From: Corella eumyota
Lineage: Eukaryota; Chordata; Ascidiacea; Phlebobranchia; Corellidae
Direction of reading: 5' to 3'
DNA length: 64,000 nt
Assembly (NCBI GenBank): GCA_963082875.1
Contig: OY720103.1
Span: 496,001 to 560,000, forward strand
The notes under the pieces are model-generated. The model had not been told where the DNA came from and searched no databases. It saw nothing but the letters and a program-made list of their open reading frames with translations. Positions 13,301 to 23,626 of the stretch are shown in pieces. The position numbers were made by a program, and so were the translations under genes. The stretch's first letter is position 1. The number at the start of each line of letters is the position of its first letter.

Positions 13301-13680
13301 AAAATTCCCCGATTCCATTGTCTTACTTCGCTTAGGTTTGACTTCTATTGTTTTTCGTGACAAATTTGTTTGATTGGTTAATTTGATTTGTGCCTTTTAT
13401 TCTGATTGGTTCTATTGGCGATCATTTCGATGGTTCATTTGCATAAATAAAATCCCCTAAACTATCGTTGTGTATTTTGTTTTAGTTCAACTTGGATAGG
13501 GCTTTCAATACACAAAACGTTTGATTGGTTAATTTGTTTTGCGCCTTTTATTCTGATTGGTTCTATTGGCGATCATTTCGATGGTTCATTTGCATAAGTT
13601 CAATTTTTTGACTTTTTTATTATGTATATCGCTTTAATTTTAATTAGATAGCTTATACAGTATTTATTTCGCTTTAATTC
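7318..13680. repeat. Higher-order satellite array (~0.81 kb unit plus variable 151-bp subarray)
   Basis: A landmark (a TATATA tract followed by TTTAGTTTAACTTAGTTAGC) recurs at about 7315, 8450, 9261, 10217, 11026, 11837 and 13053. The basic spacing is near 810 bases; longer spacings are explained mostly by extra copies of an inner 151-base unit. Within each higher-order unit, about ten diverged versions of a short block (CGCTTTAGTTTGACTTAGAT-like, one per roughly 70-90 bases) show that the long unit itself grew from an older short monomer. Neighbouring copies differ at only a few percent of positions by eye, so the last expansion looks recent. Confidence 0.9.
7500..8185 (+). repeat. 151-bp tandem subarray with octamer and CCAAT motifs
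   Basis: The clearest run of the inner unit, with starts of GTTTGATTGGTTAATTTG at about 7651, 7802, 7953 and 8104. Each unit carries two inverted CCAAT boxes (GATTGGTT), then GGTTCATTTGCATAA, which contains the octamer ATTTGCAT. Further runs lie at 8760-9000, 9570-9960, 10530-10760, 11340-11570, 12150-12840 and 13370-13600. The octamer occurs at least 20 times across the block. Confidence 0.85.
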
Positions 13681-13920
13681 GATTTAGATAGGTTTTTTAT
13701 AAACATTTTCGCAAACGTTGATTGGTAAATTCGTATTTTGATTCTTGTTTCTTATTGGTGCTTATGGCACCGCATCAGACAAATAATTTCTGTTTAAGTT
13801 TGTCCTCTATTAATAAGCGTAATAAAATTTATACGCATAAATTATAACAAGCGAATAAATTTATGCATTTAAATATAACATATTAACCAAAGTAATTTTA
13901 AAATAAACCTATTTTTTTAA

Positions 13921-14655
13921 TAATACGTAGCATTTTCAAATGGAGGATAAATATAAACAAAAAAACTCACTGGGAGGATTGATGTCAGTGTTGCTATGGA
14001 TACCGTTCTTTATTGTTTAGGTGATCAATTTTGGTGAATTGGTTCCTGTTATATAAATGGCTATGGTTTAACTTAGATAGCCTTTACCCCATTAATTTCG
14101 CTTAGTGTGACTTAGAGGGGCATTTAATATATAATTTACCTTCATGTTATATAGACCGGCAGCGTGGTGTAGTGACCGGCAGCGTGGTGTAGTGACCGAC
14201 TGACCGGTAGCGTGGTGTAGTGGTAAGAACACTTCCTACACCACACATGAGGTCGTGGGTTCAATCCCCACTGATCTCATGCTGTAGCGCCCTTGAGTAA
14301 GGCCCTATAAACGGTACGAACTCCTGCTAAGCCAGCACTTAATCAGCAGCATAATTAACGGGCAATTATAGTCTATATAATATTCCAAACTGCCACAGGC
14401 AGCTCGAGACTGGGTCGGAGTAACTATTGTTACTCTATGTTTAAGTCGCACATTCGACTTTTCCACATCGAGGATAAAAATATATACAAAAAATAAAAAA
14501 TAAATGGCTACAGCTTGACTTAGAAAGTAATACGTAGCATTTTCAAATGGAGGATAAATATAAATAAAAAAACTCACTGGGATGATTGATGTCAGTGTTG
14601 AAACTCACTGGGGTGATTGATGTCAGTGTCACTATGGATACCGTTCTTGGTTTCT
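13921..14655. repeat. Direct duplication flanking a satellite scrap and a SINE
   Basis: The ~95 bases starting AATACGTAGCATTTTCAAAT at 13921 recur at 14528 with small changes. The second copy has its CTCACTGGGNTGATTGATGT segment doubled. Between them lie a ~110-base piece of the satellite (14036-14150) and a SINE. Confidence 0.8.
14154..14505 (+). repeat. tRNA-derived SINE with triplicated head
   Basis: Plus-strand copy whose 5' end ACCGGCAGCGTGGTGTAGTG is repeated three times before the full head. The A-box-like GGTGTAGTGGTAAGAAC and B-box-like GGGTTCAATCCCC are intact, followed by the family core and an A-rich tail. Confidence 0.9.
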
Positions 14656-14880
14656 TGTTATTTTTATATCATTTTCTTTGCTAGTTTTCACTCTTTAAAA
14701 GGCAGTTTAAACATATTTTTTTTACTTTTAATAAAATAATCTGCTATAAAAAAAATAACATTAATAGTGGATTAAATTTATTAGTTTTAGTTTTATTACA
14801 AAGTTAATAGTTTAATGAATGCGATTTTAACATTCATTCATTCATACCCTCAGACCCTCAACTAATGGTAATTTTAACTA

Positions 14881-15942
14881 ATGATGGATGAAAAACAGGA
14901 AATATGTGAATTTGAAAGCAAAATTCCTGATGACTCTGCATTTAAACAACAACGAATCCCAGCCTGGTCGCCATCTTTATCCCCCAAAACAACAATACCT
15001 GTGTTTTTTGTTGTAGCTATATTGTTTATCCCACTTGGAGTCTTGTTACTACTAAACTCAGATGGAATTGTAGAGTACATACATGATTATACGGATTGCT
15101 ATTCTATGCAAAACCCCAGCTTACAGTGTAGCTTGGTTCGAAACAACCCTTTGCTTGCTTTTAACGCATGCAGTTGCCGTATCAATATCACATTAGATAC
15201 ATCGATAGAAGGAGATGTGTATTTTTACTACGGTCTCTCAAATTTTTTTCAAAACCACCGAAGGTATGTAAAATCTAGAGATGACCAGCAATTGTTGGGT
15301 GTTCATGTTGATGCCTTTTCAATTAGTACAGAATGCCAACCATATGCATATGACCAACAAACCCTGAGACCCATCGCACCATGTGGAGCAATAGCTAATA
15401 GCTTATTTAACGATTCGTTTTTACTGTTCCAGGATAACAACGTTAATGTACCAATTCTCAAAACTGGTATTGCATGGCCTACTGATTATGAATTGAAATT
15501 CAATAATCCTATACCCACAAATGATCTTAATGTTGCATTTGCATCATACCGAAGACCTTTCTACTGGCAAAGAGAAGTCCAATTTTTGGATAACACATCT
15601 ATATCCAACAACGGTTATAAAAATGAAGCCCTAATAGTCTGGATGCGAACTGCTGCCTTTTCCACATTTCGTAAATTATACGGAAGATTAAACAGACTTA
15701 ATCCTGATTTTGTCAACGGTCTGCCAAGTGGACAATACCAACTTGATGTGGACTACAATTTTCCTGTCACAGCTTTTGGAGGAAGAAAACGGTTTATTAT
15801 CACACAAACCAGTTGGATGGGTGGAAAAAATAATTTTCTTGGAATTGCTTACATGGTTTTTGGAGCAATTTGTTTTGTAACTGGAATGTTTTTGTTTTTT
15901 ATCCACACTCTTAAGAGAAACAAGCTGAACCCAGAAAAGTAA
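14881..15942 (+). CDS. TMEM30A: TMEM30/CDC50-family P4-ATPase beta subunit
   Basis: A 353-residue intronless reading frame. CDC50 proteins partner P4-ATPase lipid flippases, carrying them out of the ER and supporting aminophospholipid transport to the inner leaflet. What is seen: a cytosolic N-terminus of about 38 residues ending in PAWSPSLSPKTT, a first membrane segment at about 39-60, a large lumenal/extracellular domain with paired cysteines (CYSMQNPSLQC, ACSC) and several N-x-S/T sites (NITL, NDSF, NTS), the family motif IAPCGAIANSLFNDSF, a conserved tail (GGRKRFIITQTSWMGGKNNFLGIAYM) and a second membrane segment at about 320-342. Length fits the family (about 330-360). TMEM30A versus B cannot be separated with certainty. 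The lack of introns suggests an ancient retrocopy or intron loss; the frame is intact. A likely poly(A) signal AATAAA lies at 16489. Confidence 0.93.
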   Translation: MMDEKQEICEFESKIPDDSAFKQQRIPAWSPSLSPKTTIPVFFVVAILFIPLGVLLLLNSDGIVEYIHDYTDCYSMQNPSLQCSLVRNNPLLAFNACSCRINITLDTSIEGDVYFYYGLSNFFQNHRRYVKSRDDQQLLGVHVDAFSISTECQPYAYDQQTLRPIAPCGAIANSLFNDSFLLFQDNNVNVPILKTGIAWPTDYELKFNNPIPTNDLNVAFASYRRPFYWQREVQFLDNTSISNNGYKNEALIVWMRTAAFSTFRKLYGRLNRLNPDFVNGLPSGQYQLDVDYNFPVTAFGGRKRFIITQTSWMGGKNNFLGIAYMVFGAICFVTGMFLFFIHTLKRNKLNPEK

Positions 15943-18301
15943 CAAAAATATTTTTTTTTATTTCTCCAAACCTTTTTAGAATTGAAAATTTTTTGTGAAT
16001 ACCTCATGTTATTTTATTTACCACATTTTCTTTTTGTTCTGAGTGGATTTAGAATGATTAATATTTGAAAATTTACCTAACATTTGTTTTTTTATATAAT
16101 ACTGTTTTACTGTACATATATTGTATATACTGTTTGCATAAGTGACAATTTAAGATTTTTAAAGTTAATAATATAAAATTCTATGCTACAAATAGCATAA
16201 AAGTATTTTTAAATGCATGTGCAGTATAATTATAAGTTAATTGTCATTTTACTATATATGCGTTTTAAATTTAAGAAAGTTTTAATATGCATTTTTTATG
16301 GAAATCATGTAATGCATTTACCTTTAATCAAACTTGTTTTTTTTTAATGTTTTTGTAATAACTATTGCACCTACGTAAAGGAATTTGCACAGCCTTTCTT
16401 TCACTTATTTGTACATTTTATTATGCACTAAATATTGCTTATTTGTTGTATTATTTCTTACGTCGTTATTGTGTAGAAAAAACTCTTTAATAAAATTAAA
16501 TTCATTTCCCTAACGATAGAATTAAATTGGAGGGTTTAAATCGCAACAAATAAATTTAATACTTGCTGTAAAAAAATTATTAAAGTTTAAGATTTAAAAA
16601 AAGTCGGGTGAATGTTAAATTGGGGTCAAAACGACATCAGACACGGTAAAGCATCTACTGTCTATGACTCAAAAAAATAAAAACGAAATCCGAAAATTAA
16701 TTAATTTCCGAGTCAATTTTTTTTTAAATTGAAAATACTAAACAATTGACAGACGTGTAAGTTACCAAGACACGTTAACATCTTAAACCACCAAATAAAT
16801 ATTCATATCACACCTTTCCGGCCATCGTTATGGAATCACTCGTGTACTTTGTTTGCCCCAACCTGTGACAACTATTTAAAATATCGCTTAATATTCTCGT
16901 TATTCGTAATAACAGTTTTAAATAAATATGTCACGCGATTACGTTTAAAAAGGGGCTGATTTTGTATAGTTAGTATTGATTTTTGTTAGTATTGATCGTT
17001 TTAATTGTGGTAACAAACCCACAAGTTGTTGATGCTCAAGGAGAAAGATATAGAAGAAGAAATCCTGGCATTCATAGCAAGATTGAAAAAAGAAACGGTT
17101 TGCACTTTTGTTATTTTGGTATCAAAATTTTGGCGTAAAAAATTTCATTAATGGGTAACGTTCATTGCCCAGCTTTAGTTTCGCCTTTTAAACATTTGTT
17201 ATAGTTAAAAAATCGCTTTCTTTTAAATAAAAGAAAATCATTTTAATTTTTAGTTCACGATTTTAAAAATATGGAGAACGAACTAGATCTATTAGATCTG
17301 CAACACGAATAGCACGCAGAAAAAAACGGAAAATTATTCAACTTTTTTTTAACCTTCCACTTTTAAGTAATAAAAATTGCGCTAACGGTAATTTATCTAC
17401 TTTTTTTAAAGAAAAAATTTAAAAAAATGAAGCAATTATCAAAATAAAAATGGAAATATAATTACTATTAACGTTAACGTACTTTTGTTATTAATAACTA
17501 AGTTGTGTACATTACTAACCTTCAATATGTATAAAATATACGCAGAAGATTTGTGTTGTTATTTGCAAAATAAAACTTACTTAATAACTGTAGCTTGAAG
17601 TATTTTTAAGGACAATAAAAATATAGTTTAACTAATCTTTCTAAGAGAAAATTTAAACATCGTTTTAAGATTTACATGCATTAGTACCGACAAATTATTA
17701 AAATGACAAAGTCACTTAATGAAAAAACTTATATTTAATAAAAAAGTGTAAGTTAAATTATAACTAATCTGTTAGGTTGACAACTTACATTGAGGATAAC
17801 TAACAAAAATGTTAAAAAAAACTCTTACCCGAGTTCCGTATGATTCCGCGAACATATAGTTGTTACATGAACCATTACATCGACAAGACAAAAAGTGTTA
17901 AATAAACAAATATTTTTTCCTTACTTATTGTTAATATTTTTAAGACTACTAAGCCAGAATTTATGGTTTGCTATCACTTTTTATTAATTACAAGACTTTT
18001 ACACATTCTAGTCCTTTAAATCTCAAAAATGGATAGAATAAAGCATACTATATGTTTTAAACTTACCACGGCTCGTTCTGTCGTTTACACTTCATTCTCA
18101 TTTAAATGAGCAAATGTTTCCCTTACGTGAAGTTCTACGTCAGTTTTTTTATCCTCCAACTTAACTTATTCATTTAAAACGGTTTTGTTCAATAACCATA
18201 GGTCTGTAGACTGTAGGCAGTCTGGACAACTGGTGGTATCAGTTACTATTATTAATAACTAAATTTCTATGATCCACAGCCTGACAGCAAACTTTTTAAA
18301 C
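15943..18301. other. TMEM30 3' UTR and intergenic DNA
   Basis: About 500 bases of probable 3' UTR up to AATAAA at 16489, then AT-rich DNA. The only coding-like patch is near 16990-17290, described separately. No repeats of the local SINE family are seen here. Confidence 0.5.
17032..17151 (+). other. Possible small ORF or unrecognised exon
   Basis: ATG at 17032 opens a 39-codon frame beginning MLKEKDIEEEILAFIARLKKE, with a donor-like GTTTGC after codon 22. A second overlapping frame from about 16997 reads as a hydrophobic run followed by a basic stretch (LIVLIVVTNPQVVDAQG then ERYRRRNPG) but has no in-frame ATG nearby. I do not recognise either. Low confidence that anything here is translated. 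Confidence 0.2.
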
Positions 18302-19369
18302 ATGGATAGATGGATAAATAAGGTTGCCTTGGTAACGGGTGCATCAACTGGAATCGGCGAGGCTATAGCCAGAAAACTTTCACAAAATGGAATGAAAGTA
18401 GTTGCTTGTGCAAGAAACTTTGATAAACTGCAAAAGATAGCAACAGAAGAAAGCGGACATATTTTTCCAGTGAAATGCGATCTAAAGATTGAGTCTGAAA
18501 TCCTGGATTTATTTAAAGTAATCAAGGAAAAATATGGCACTGTACATGTATGTGTTAATAATGCTGGTATTGTAACCGAAGTTGGAGCCCAGATTTTAAA
18601 GGGAGGCCCTAAGGTAATGCTGTTCTTTATTTATTATTCTATAGATTTTATTTAAAGTGACCACTCTTGTTAAAAAATATGGAAGCAGCTGGAATCAAAC
18701 CAACGACATCAGGTCTTGTGAAGATAAAAAACTAGGCCTGGATTGTAATCCTTTAAACCTTTGTTTATCATCTCAGGAATGGAGAGATATGTTTAACGTG
18801 AACGTTCTTGCGTTATGTATCTGTACAAAAGAATCAGTGAAACTAATGAAGGAAAGCAACGTGGATGACGGCCACATTATTAACATGAACAGTGTCTCGG
18901 GACACAGAGTTCAGAATAAAGCATTTTATGCAGGCACCAAACATGCTGTGACTGCACTTACTGAGGGCTTACGTCGTGAATTAATGGGAACTCATATTAG
19001 ATCCACTTCTATTTCACCTGGTTATGTTGAGACCCCGTTATATAACCTGTAAGTGTTTGATTTGTGCACGTCATTAAAGTTTAATTTACCCTTTATAAGT
19101 ATAAATACAATTGATTAATTATTTTTTGTTATTGTTTTTTAGTCTTTTTTGCAAGTTTGGGATTCCTTTTAAACAGATTTAAATTAACAGATTTAAATTG
19201 TTTTAGGTATTTTGAAGGCGAACCAGAAAAAGTAGAACAATTATTTGCTTCACTTAAATTCTTAGAACCAGGAGATATTGCTGATGCTGTAGTGTATGCC
19301 CTAAGTGCACCAAAACATGTTAATGTTAATGAATTATTAGTAAGGGCCACTGAAGAAACCAGGATGTAG
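18302..19369 (+). CDS. DHRS11: DHRS11-like short-chain dehydrogenase/reductase
   Basis: Three exons, 18302-18613, 18777-19048 and 19207-19369, joining in phase to a 248-residue protein. Classical SDR enzyme: an NAD(P)-dependent oxidoreductase, in mammals acting on keto groups of steroids and related carbonyls. Seen: the nucleotide-binding TGASTGIG near residue 14, NNAG, the catalytic serine region NSVSGH, and YAGTK holding the Tyr/Lys pair. The blocks [13 protein letters not shown] and [12 protein letters not shown] match DHRS11 closely. I chose the ATG at 18302 (MDRWINK) because it aligns with the family start MERW. An ATG 33 bases upstream is in frame and would add 11 residues. Splice sites are GT-AG throughout. 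The first intron contains a possible decayed SINE piece. Confidence 0.93.
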
Positions 19370-19965
19370 AAAGTATCCTTGTAAAAAAATAATACAGAAA
19401 CGGATTACAGCCCTTGTTTTTTATTATGTATTCAAAAAAGGAATATTTATGATTTGTTAAATGCATTTTTATTTACTGTTTTTTCACCAATTACAACGAG
19501 TTTACCTTTTACGTTCTAAACATCATTAAATTAGTGAATTTTAATTTGATTTTTGCCCTGTAATTTTTTCTTTTTATTGTTGAAACCACCAAGTTATTTT
19601 ACCCTGTTTTTCAAATTCAAATGTTTAATTCCGCGCTTAAAGGTAAATAAATTCTCAGTATACATGACTTAAACAAATGTTCAAGAAATGTCAATATTGA
19701 CAAAGGTTAAAATTTAGTATGTTGCATGAAATAAATATAATACTTTAAGATAGTTTAACTTTTTTCAAACGATATAGTTTAAATATGGTTGCTTGGCATT
19801 TTATTTAAGTTTTTTGTTCATTGCCTCAGGCTTTAAAGTTAAATTTATTAAATATTTTATCATTTCAATGCAAAACTTGCATGGTTTTAAGTAGAAAGGT
19901 CAGACTTAAGATAAATATTTTCACTTCGCAGCTTTATCATAAGGTTACAATATCCTTTAATAAAA
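19370..19965. other. Intergenic, DHRS11 to sulfotransferase
   Basis: AT-rich, no gene seen. A splice-acceptor-like TTTTCACTTCGCAG ends near 19931, about 35 bases before the next ATG, and may mark a 5' UTR intron or a spliced-leader site. Confidence 0.4.
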
Positions 19966-21235
19966 ATGAAAGTTATATTTGCTGGATATTCAAAGACCGG
20001 CACGAAAACCATGACCAGTGCCTTTAATATTCTAGGTTACAAAACTTATGATTGGATGGAACATTACTGGTTCCATAACAAGGAATGGACGAAGATCTGG
20101 GAAAAGGGTTTGTTCATTGTTGTGCACTTTAATTTTTTAAAGAATATTGTGATAGTTTAAGGTAATCACTGTCAATTTACATTTGATTAAAGCCCCCTAA
20201 TCTTTATAAAAACTTATTTAATCAAGTTAATTGGCCTTGTTGTGTTGCCCATTTAATAAAAGTTAACTTTTGTCACCTTTTTCAATTATTCAAATAAACA
20301 AACATAACTATTTGCTTACCAATTTTATGACAGGATGTTGCGCAGAAGATTTTAAGAAAATGTACGAAAATGTGGATGCAGTGACTGATGCTCCTCCTCA
20401 TTTCTTTTGGGAGCAAATCCTTGAAGCTTTTCCCGATACCAAGGTATGTTATATTTCGATTTATCCTCTGTGTCAGCAGGACAATGTAACAGTAATAAAT
20501 CAAATTAATTTAATTACTCCAACTAAGTCTTACATTAGTGACATAAAGAATCCAATACAACAACATAGTCATATTATAATTTATAAGGTAATCTTACCCG
20601 TTCGAGATGACAAAGAATGGTACAAAAGTCTCAAGAAGCAAGTCCATGAGACAGCCACAGATAGGAGGTTGTTAATGATTCAATCTCTCACCCCATCTGG
20701 ATGGAGTTATTTCTTTCACATTCGATACATATGTAAAATAGTTCATAATTTGTTAAGACTTTAGTGGATAAGTTAAGACTTTAGTGGATAAGTTATTAAT
20801 TAGTAAAATCAAAACTTAATATTTAGTCAAAATGTATGGGGCAACAATGCATTTTCCTTGGTCTTATATTAACATTTTCAACGGCGATATAATGAGAAGA
20901 ATTTATCGCGAGCATAACCTTTATGTTCAAACTGTGAGTATATTTGATATATAAGTCGTGCCCAGTGTAACATACCCTAACAATTTTTGTTGTTGTAGAA
21001 ATGTCCTCCAAAACAACTGTTGTTGTTCCATATTAAAGATGGTTGGGATCCCATTTGTAAATTTCTGGACTTACCAACGCCAACCCAGCCTTTCCCACAT
21101 AAAAATAAAGGATCCAATGTCCTGAATGAATTAAGAGTGGAAAACACAGTTATGATTAAACTGGAACGGGAGTTAAAATCATCTCTAACCCTCATGGCAA
21201 TAATTGTGGCCTTTGTTCTTTTTCAGTTCATATAA
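19966..21235 (+). CDS. P-loop sulfotransferase-like protein (Sulfotransfer_4 type)
   Basis: Five exons, 19966-20107, 20334-20443, 20588-20732, 20827-20933 and 20999-21235, keep frame and give 246 residues. The start MKVIFAGYSKTGTKTM is the PAPS-binding 5'-phosphosulfate loop of this family (GYSKTGTKT). The central ILPVRDDKEWYKSL corresponds to the 3'-phosphate-binding arginine region. KCPPKQLLLFHIKDGWDPICKFL followed by LPTPTQPFPHKNKGS is the typical C-terminal block. It ends in a hydrophobic anchor (LMAIIVAFVLFQFI), so the protein is probably tail-anchored. The substrate is unknown, and many members of this family have no assigned activity. It lies tail to tail with GPATCH2. The third exon's donor is the least certain join; it was chosen because it alone keeps phase with the next exon. 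Confidence 0.85.
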
Positions 21236-21719
21236 ATAAGACGCATTTGCATTGTGTAGTGCGTTAAAGCTCTGGACATCATTTCATAGCTAAAGGATCT
21301 TGACTTTAAACTAAGAAAATAGACTTTAAAAAATTTAAAATCTTAATATATTCATAATTTTAACAATGATAAAAAGTACTTAGGTACAAACCATGATTTA
21401 AACATTTACAAAAACACAAAAATAATCATAAAATTTGTGTAAAACAGGGTTGAAAACAAAAACATTATCCATGAAAAACAAGTGGTTCACACTTACACAT
21501 AATCTCATATAGTAAATAAACTCCAAACATACTAAGGGATATATTCAATACCATTAACATGGTATTTGGGTTTATAAAAAAAAGGTTTAGAAACAGTAAA
21601 AACACCTTAAAAGTCATAAAAAATACCAGATAAAAGCACTAAAAATAAATTGTTTGTTAGTTTAAAACAAAATTTCTTTTTTTCCTTTTTTTTAACTAAA
21701 AGGAATAAAAAGTTTTGGT
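21236..21719. other. Convergent 3' UTR region, sulfotransferase and GPATCH2
   Basis: AT-rich spacer of about 480 bases between two converging genes. No repeat or extra frame is seen. Confidence 0.4.
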
Positions 21720-23327
21720 CTACAGGCCAAGTCCACTTCTTTTTGGTCTTCTGCTTGCATTGATTGGATATTGAATTCCATTATGTAAAACCCCCAAGCC
21801 ATTACCTGGAGTCCATCCCATGTTTATTAACATCTGATGTCCTTTGTTGGTGTTCGGTATAGGAAGGCTTAAAGAAACATCGCCTATAAGAACATGTTTA
21901 TTAAAATTTTGCTCTTTAATGTGCTATGTTGTAGGGCTATTCCCCAATACCAATCTGCCATTATTTTTAAAAGACACAACTTAAACAACTATCTTATGTG
22001 GCAAAACATATTGAATTTTAAAAATTTAATTTACCATCAAAATAATCCATGTCATTCACCTTTCTTCTTTTGTAGTTTTTAATTCTAAATCAAAAAATAT
22101 AATTTACTAACTGCACATATTTGTTCCTATATCTGTGAATAGTTTAAGTGGTATGGTCTGTTATTTAAATAACAATTAATACTTACTCAGGTCGTGAGAG
22201 TTCATTAGGACAGATGTTTCTTTCGCTTGTTTTCTAAAAAGTTATATTTAAAAAATTATGTTACAAAATATTGTAATTATAACATAGCTATATTCATTTA
22301 TTTATAACTAAAAGTATAAGCTTTATTTCTGCTGCTTATATAGTGTCTTCAAATATTAAAACTAAGCATTGACAGTACAGTTTAATTGCCAGTATATAAG
22401 TAACATTAAATCTTCATTAAATCTCAATAAATAATAAATTTACCCTGTGCTTTAATTTTCTTCTTCCCCTTCTTATAGAACGTGCAGCCATACCAGGCAA
22501 TCTATTAACTTTTGCATGAAAACCTTAACAAAAAAATCTATATTTAAAAAACAAATTATAAATAAAAAAGACAAAATGCTGACAAAAAATTATTTCTACC
22601 TCTCTGTGCTGACTCGGAAAGATTGGGGAGAGTTTTAGAGATGATTGTTTTAAGTTCATCATCTTCCCACCATGGGATCACAGATGGAATTCCACAAACG
22701 GATTCCCTGTCTGATTCCACATAAAAATCCGTCATTTCATCGTCACCTTCCTAAATGAACCAATTGATTAGAAGGGTTTTAAAAAAACAAAAATAATGTA
22801 TGAAAAGTAAACCTAAAACTTTAAGGCTATAATAACAAAAGCTTTAATTGTTAACCCCTTACCTCTCCTCCATTTAATTCTTCATTAGAATCTTCACTTG
22901 CACTAATTTCACTTTCTACTTTTTGCTGGTTCAGCATTTTCTCCTTGAAATTTTTTTCTGGTTTCATCTCAACATCTACCCCACTACGATTGCTTTTTAT
23001 ATGACAAGGTTCGATCTCCATACGTTTCGATTTTTTGCGTCGATGTTTACGAATTATCGGAAGCACAAAACCGTTTTCTGTGTCAGAACCAGTTAAGCTA
23101 TTTTGTTCGTGTTTAGAGCTTGACTCGGGTACCGAGCTGCTGGATTCGGTTGCGAGTTTAACGACCTTAGAATTCGCAGCAAGATGTGATAAAATCGGTC
23201 GTCTTTTACGAACTCGACGTTTTCGGTAAACCGAGTTTTCGTTGCTGTTATTTTCGTCTTCATCGATTTCTATTCTAAGCTCGGATTCTTCTAGGGCAAA
23301 AGTTAAGTCATGGACTAGCTCCTCCAT
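21720..23327 (-). CDS. GPATCH2: G-patch domain-containing protein 2
   Basis: Six exons on the minus strand: 23327-22863, 22750-22600, 22523-22444, 22233-22187, 22084-22035 and 21883-21720. They join in phase to 318 residues, shorter than the roughly 530 of the human protein. The first residues MEELVHDLTFALEESE match the conserved GPATCH2 motif. The basic run RKRRVRKRRP follows, then an acidic stretch with GIPSVIPWWEDDEL (conserved in vertebrates), then GFHAKVNRLPGMAARSIRRG. The G-patch is at the C-terminus (GHQMLINMGWTPGNGLG), followed by a basic tail. G-patch proteins usually activate DEAH helicases such as DHX15; GPATCH2 is nuclear. A 50-base exon encoding KNYKRRKVNDMD is needed to keep the frame. 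Its promoter sits in the 300-base gap after CFAP74, where TCCGTAA recurs. Confidence 0.93.
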
Positions 23328-23626
23328 GCTAATAAACCTAATTAGCTGATTAGAAATTAATTCTTAGCTTATACACCTTTAATTCATTTTGCTGGACTAG
23401 AAACGCGTCACAAGAAAATGTAAACAAATTTTGTCCGTAATAGGCGGACTGTTTTACGGTCAACGGAAACTTTTATCCGTAATTTTATAAAATATCCACA
23501 AAATTTTTTATCCGTACGCACTTTATCCCCAAATTAATAAAAAACGTCAAAACTTTATAAAAAGTGATTTTTTTATTAAAATAAAACAATAAAATTTCTA
23601 TAAAAATATATTTTGATAAAAACAAA
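23328..23626. promoter_or_regulatory. GPATCH2 upstream gap with repeated TCCGTAA
   Basis: Only about 300 bases separate the end of CFAP74 from the start of GPATCH2 on the same strand. Within it GTCCGTAAT, ATCCGTAAT and ATCCGTACG occur within about 90 bases (23430-23515). This is a repeated motif of unknown meaning. Confidence 0.35.

Larger units (their letters stand above)
5288..13809. mobile_element. TIR-bounded 8.5 kb satellite block (non-autonomous DNA element?)
   Basis: The whole repeat block opens with TAGAGGACAAAC at 5288-5299 and closes with its exact reverse complement GTTTGTCCTCTA at 13798-13809. These sites coincide with the start and end of the repetitive sequence. The outermost TA on each side could be a target-site dinucleotide or part of the inverted repeat. 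Next to each end sits a short hairpin: GGTGCTCTAAGCGCC near 5430 and GGTGCTTATGGCACC near 13757. No transposase-like frame exists inside; the longest frames are under 100 codons and follow the repeat. I infer a non-autonomous DNA transposon whose interior expanded into satellite. The superfamily cannot be assigned from the ends alone. Confidence 0.6.

Noticed and set aside
7318-13680. CRISPR array
   Set aside because: Repeat units are long, contiguous and diverging, without unique spacers, and the sequence is clearly eukaryotic.
5288-13809. Helitron, because of hairpins near the ends
   Set aside because: No TC start and no CTRR end after the hairpin; inverted repeats at both ends fit a cut-and-paste element better.
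14305-14577. 90-codon minus-strand frame
   Set aside because: It runs through the SINE and the duplicated flank; no protein-like conservation.
14874-15080. 68-codon minus-strand frame at the TMEM30 start
   Set aside because: Antisense shadow of TMEM30; no start context or similarity.
16989-17110. Neuropeptide precursor with signal sequence
   Set aside because: The hydrophobic frame lacks an in-frame start codon and has an upstream stop; no known peptide recognised. Kept only as a low-interest observation.
20282-20503. 73-codon minus-strand frame
   Set aside because: Antisense to the second exon of the sulfotransferase-like gene.
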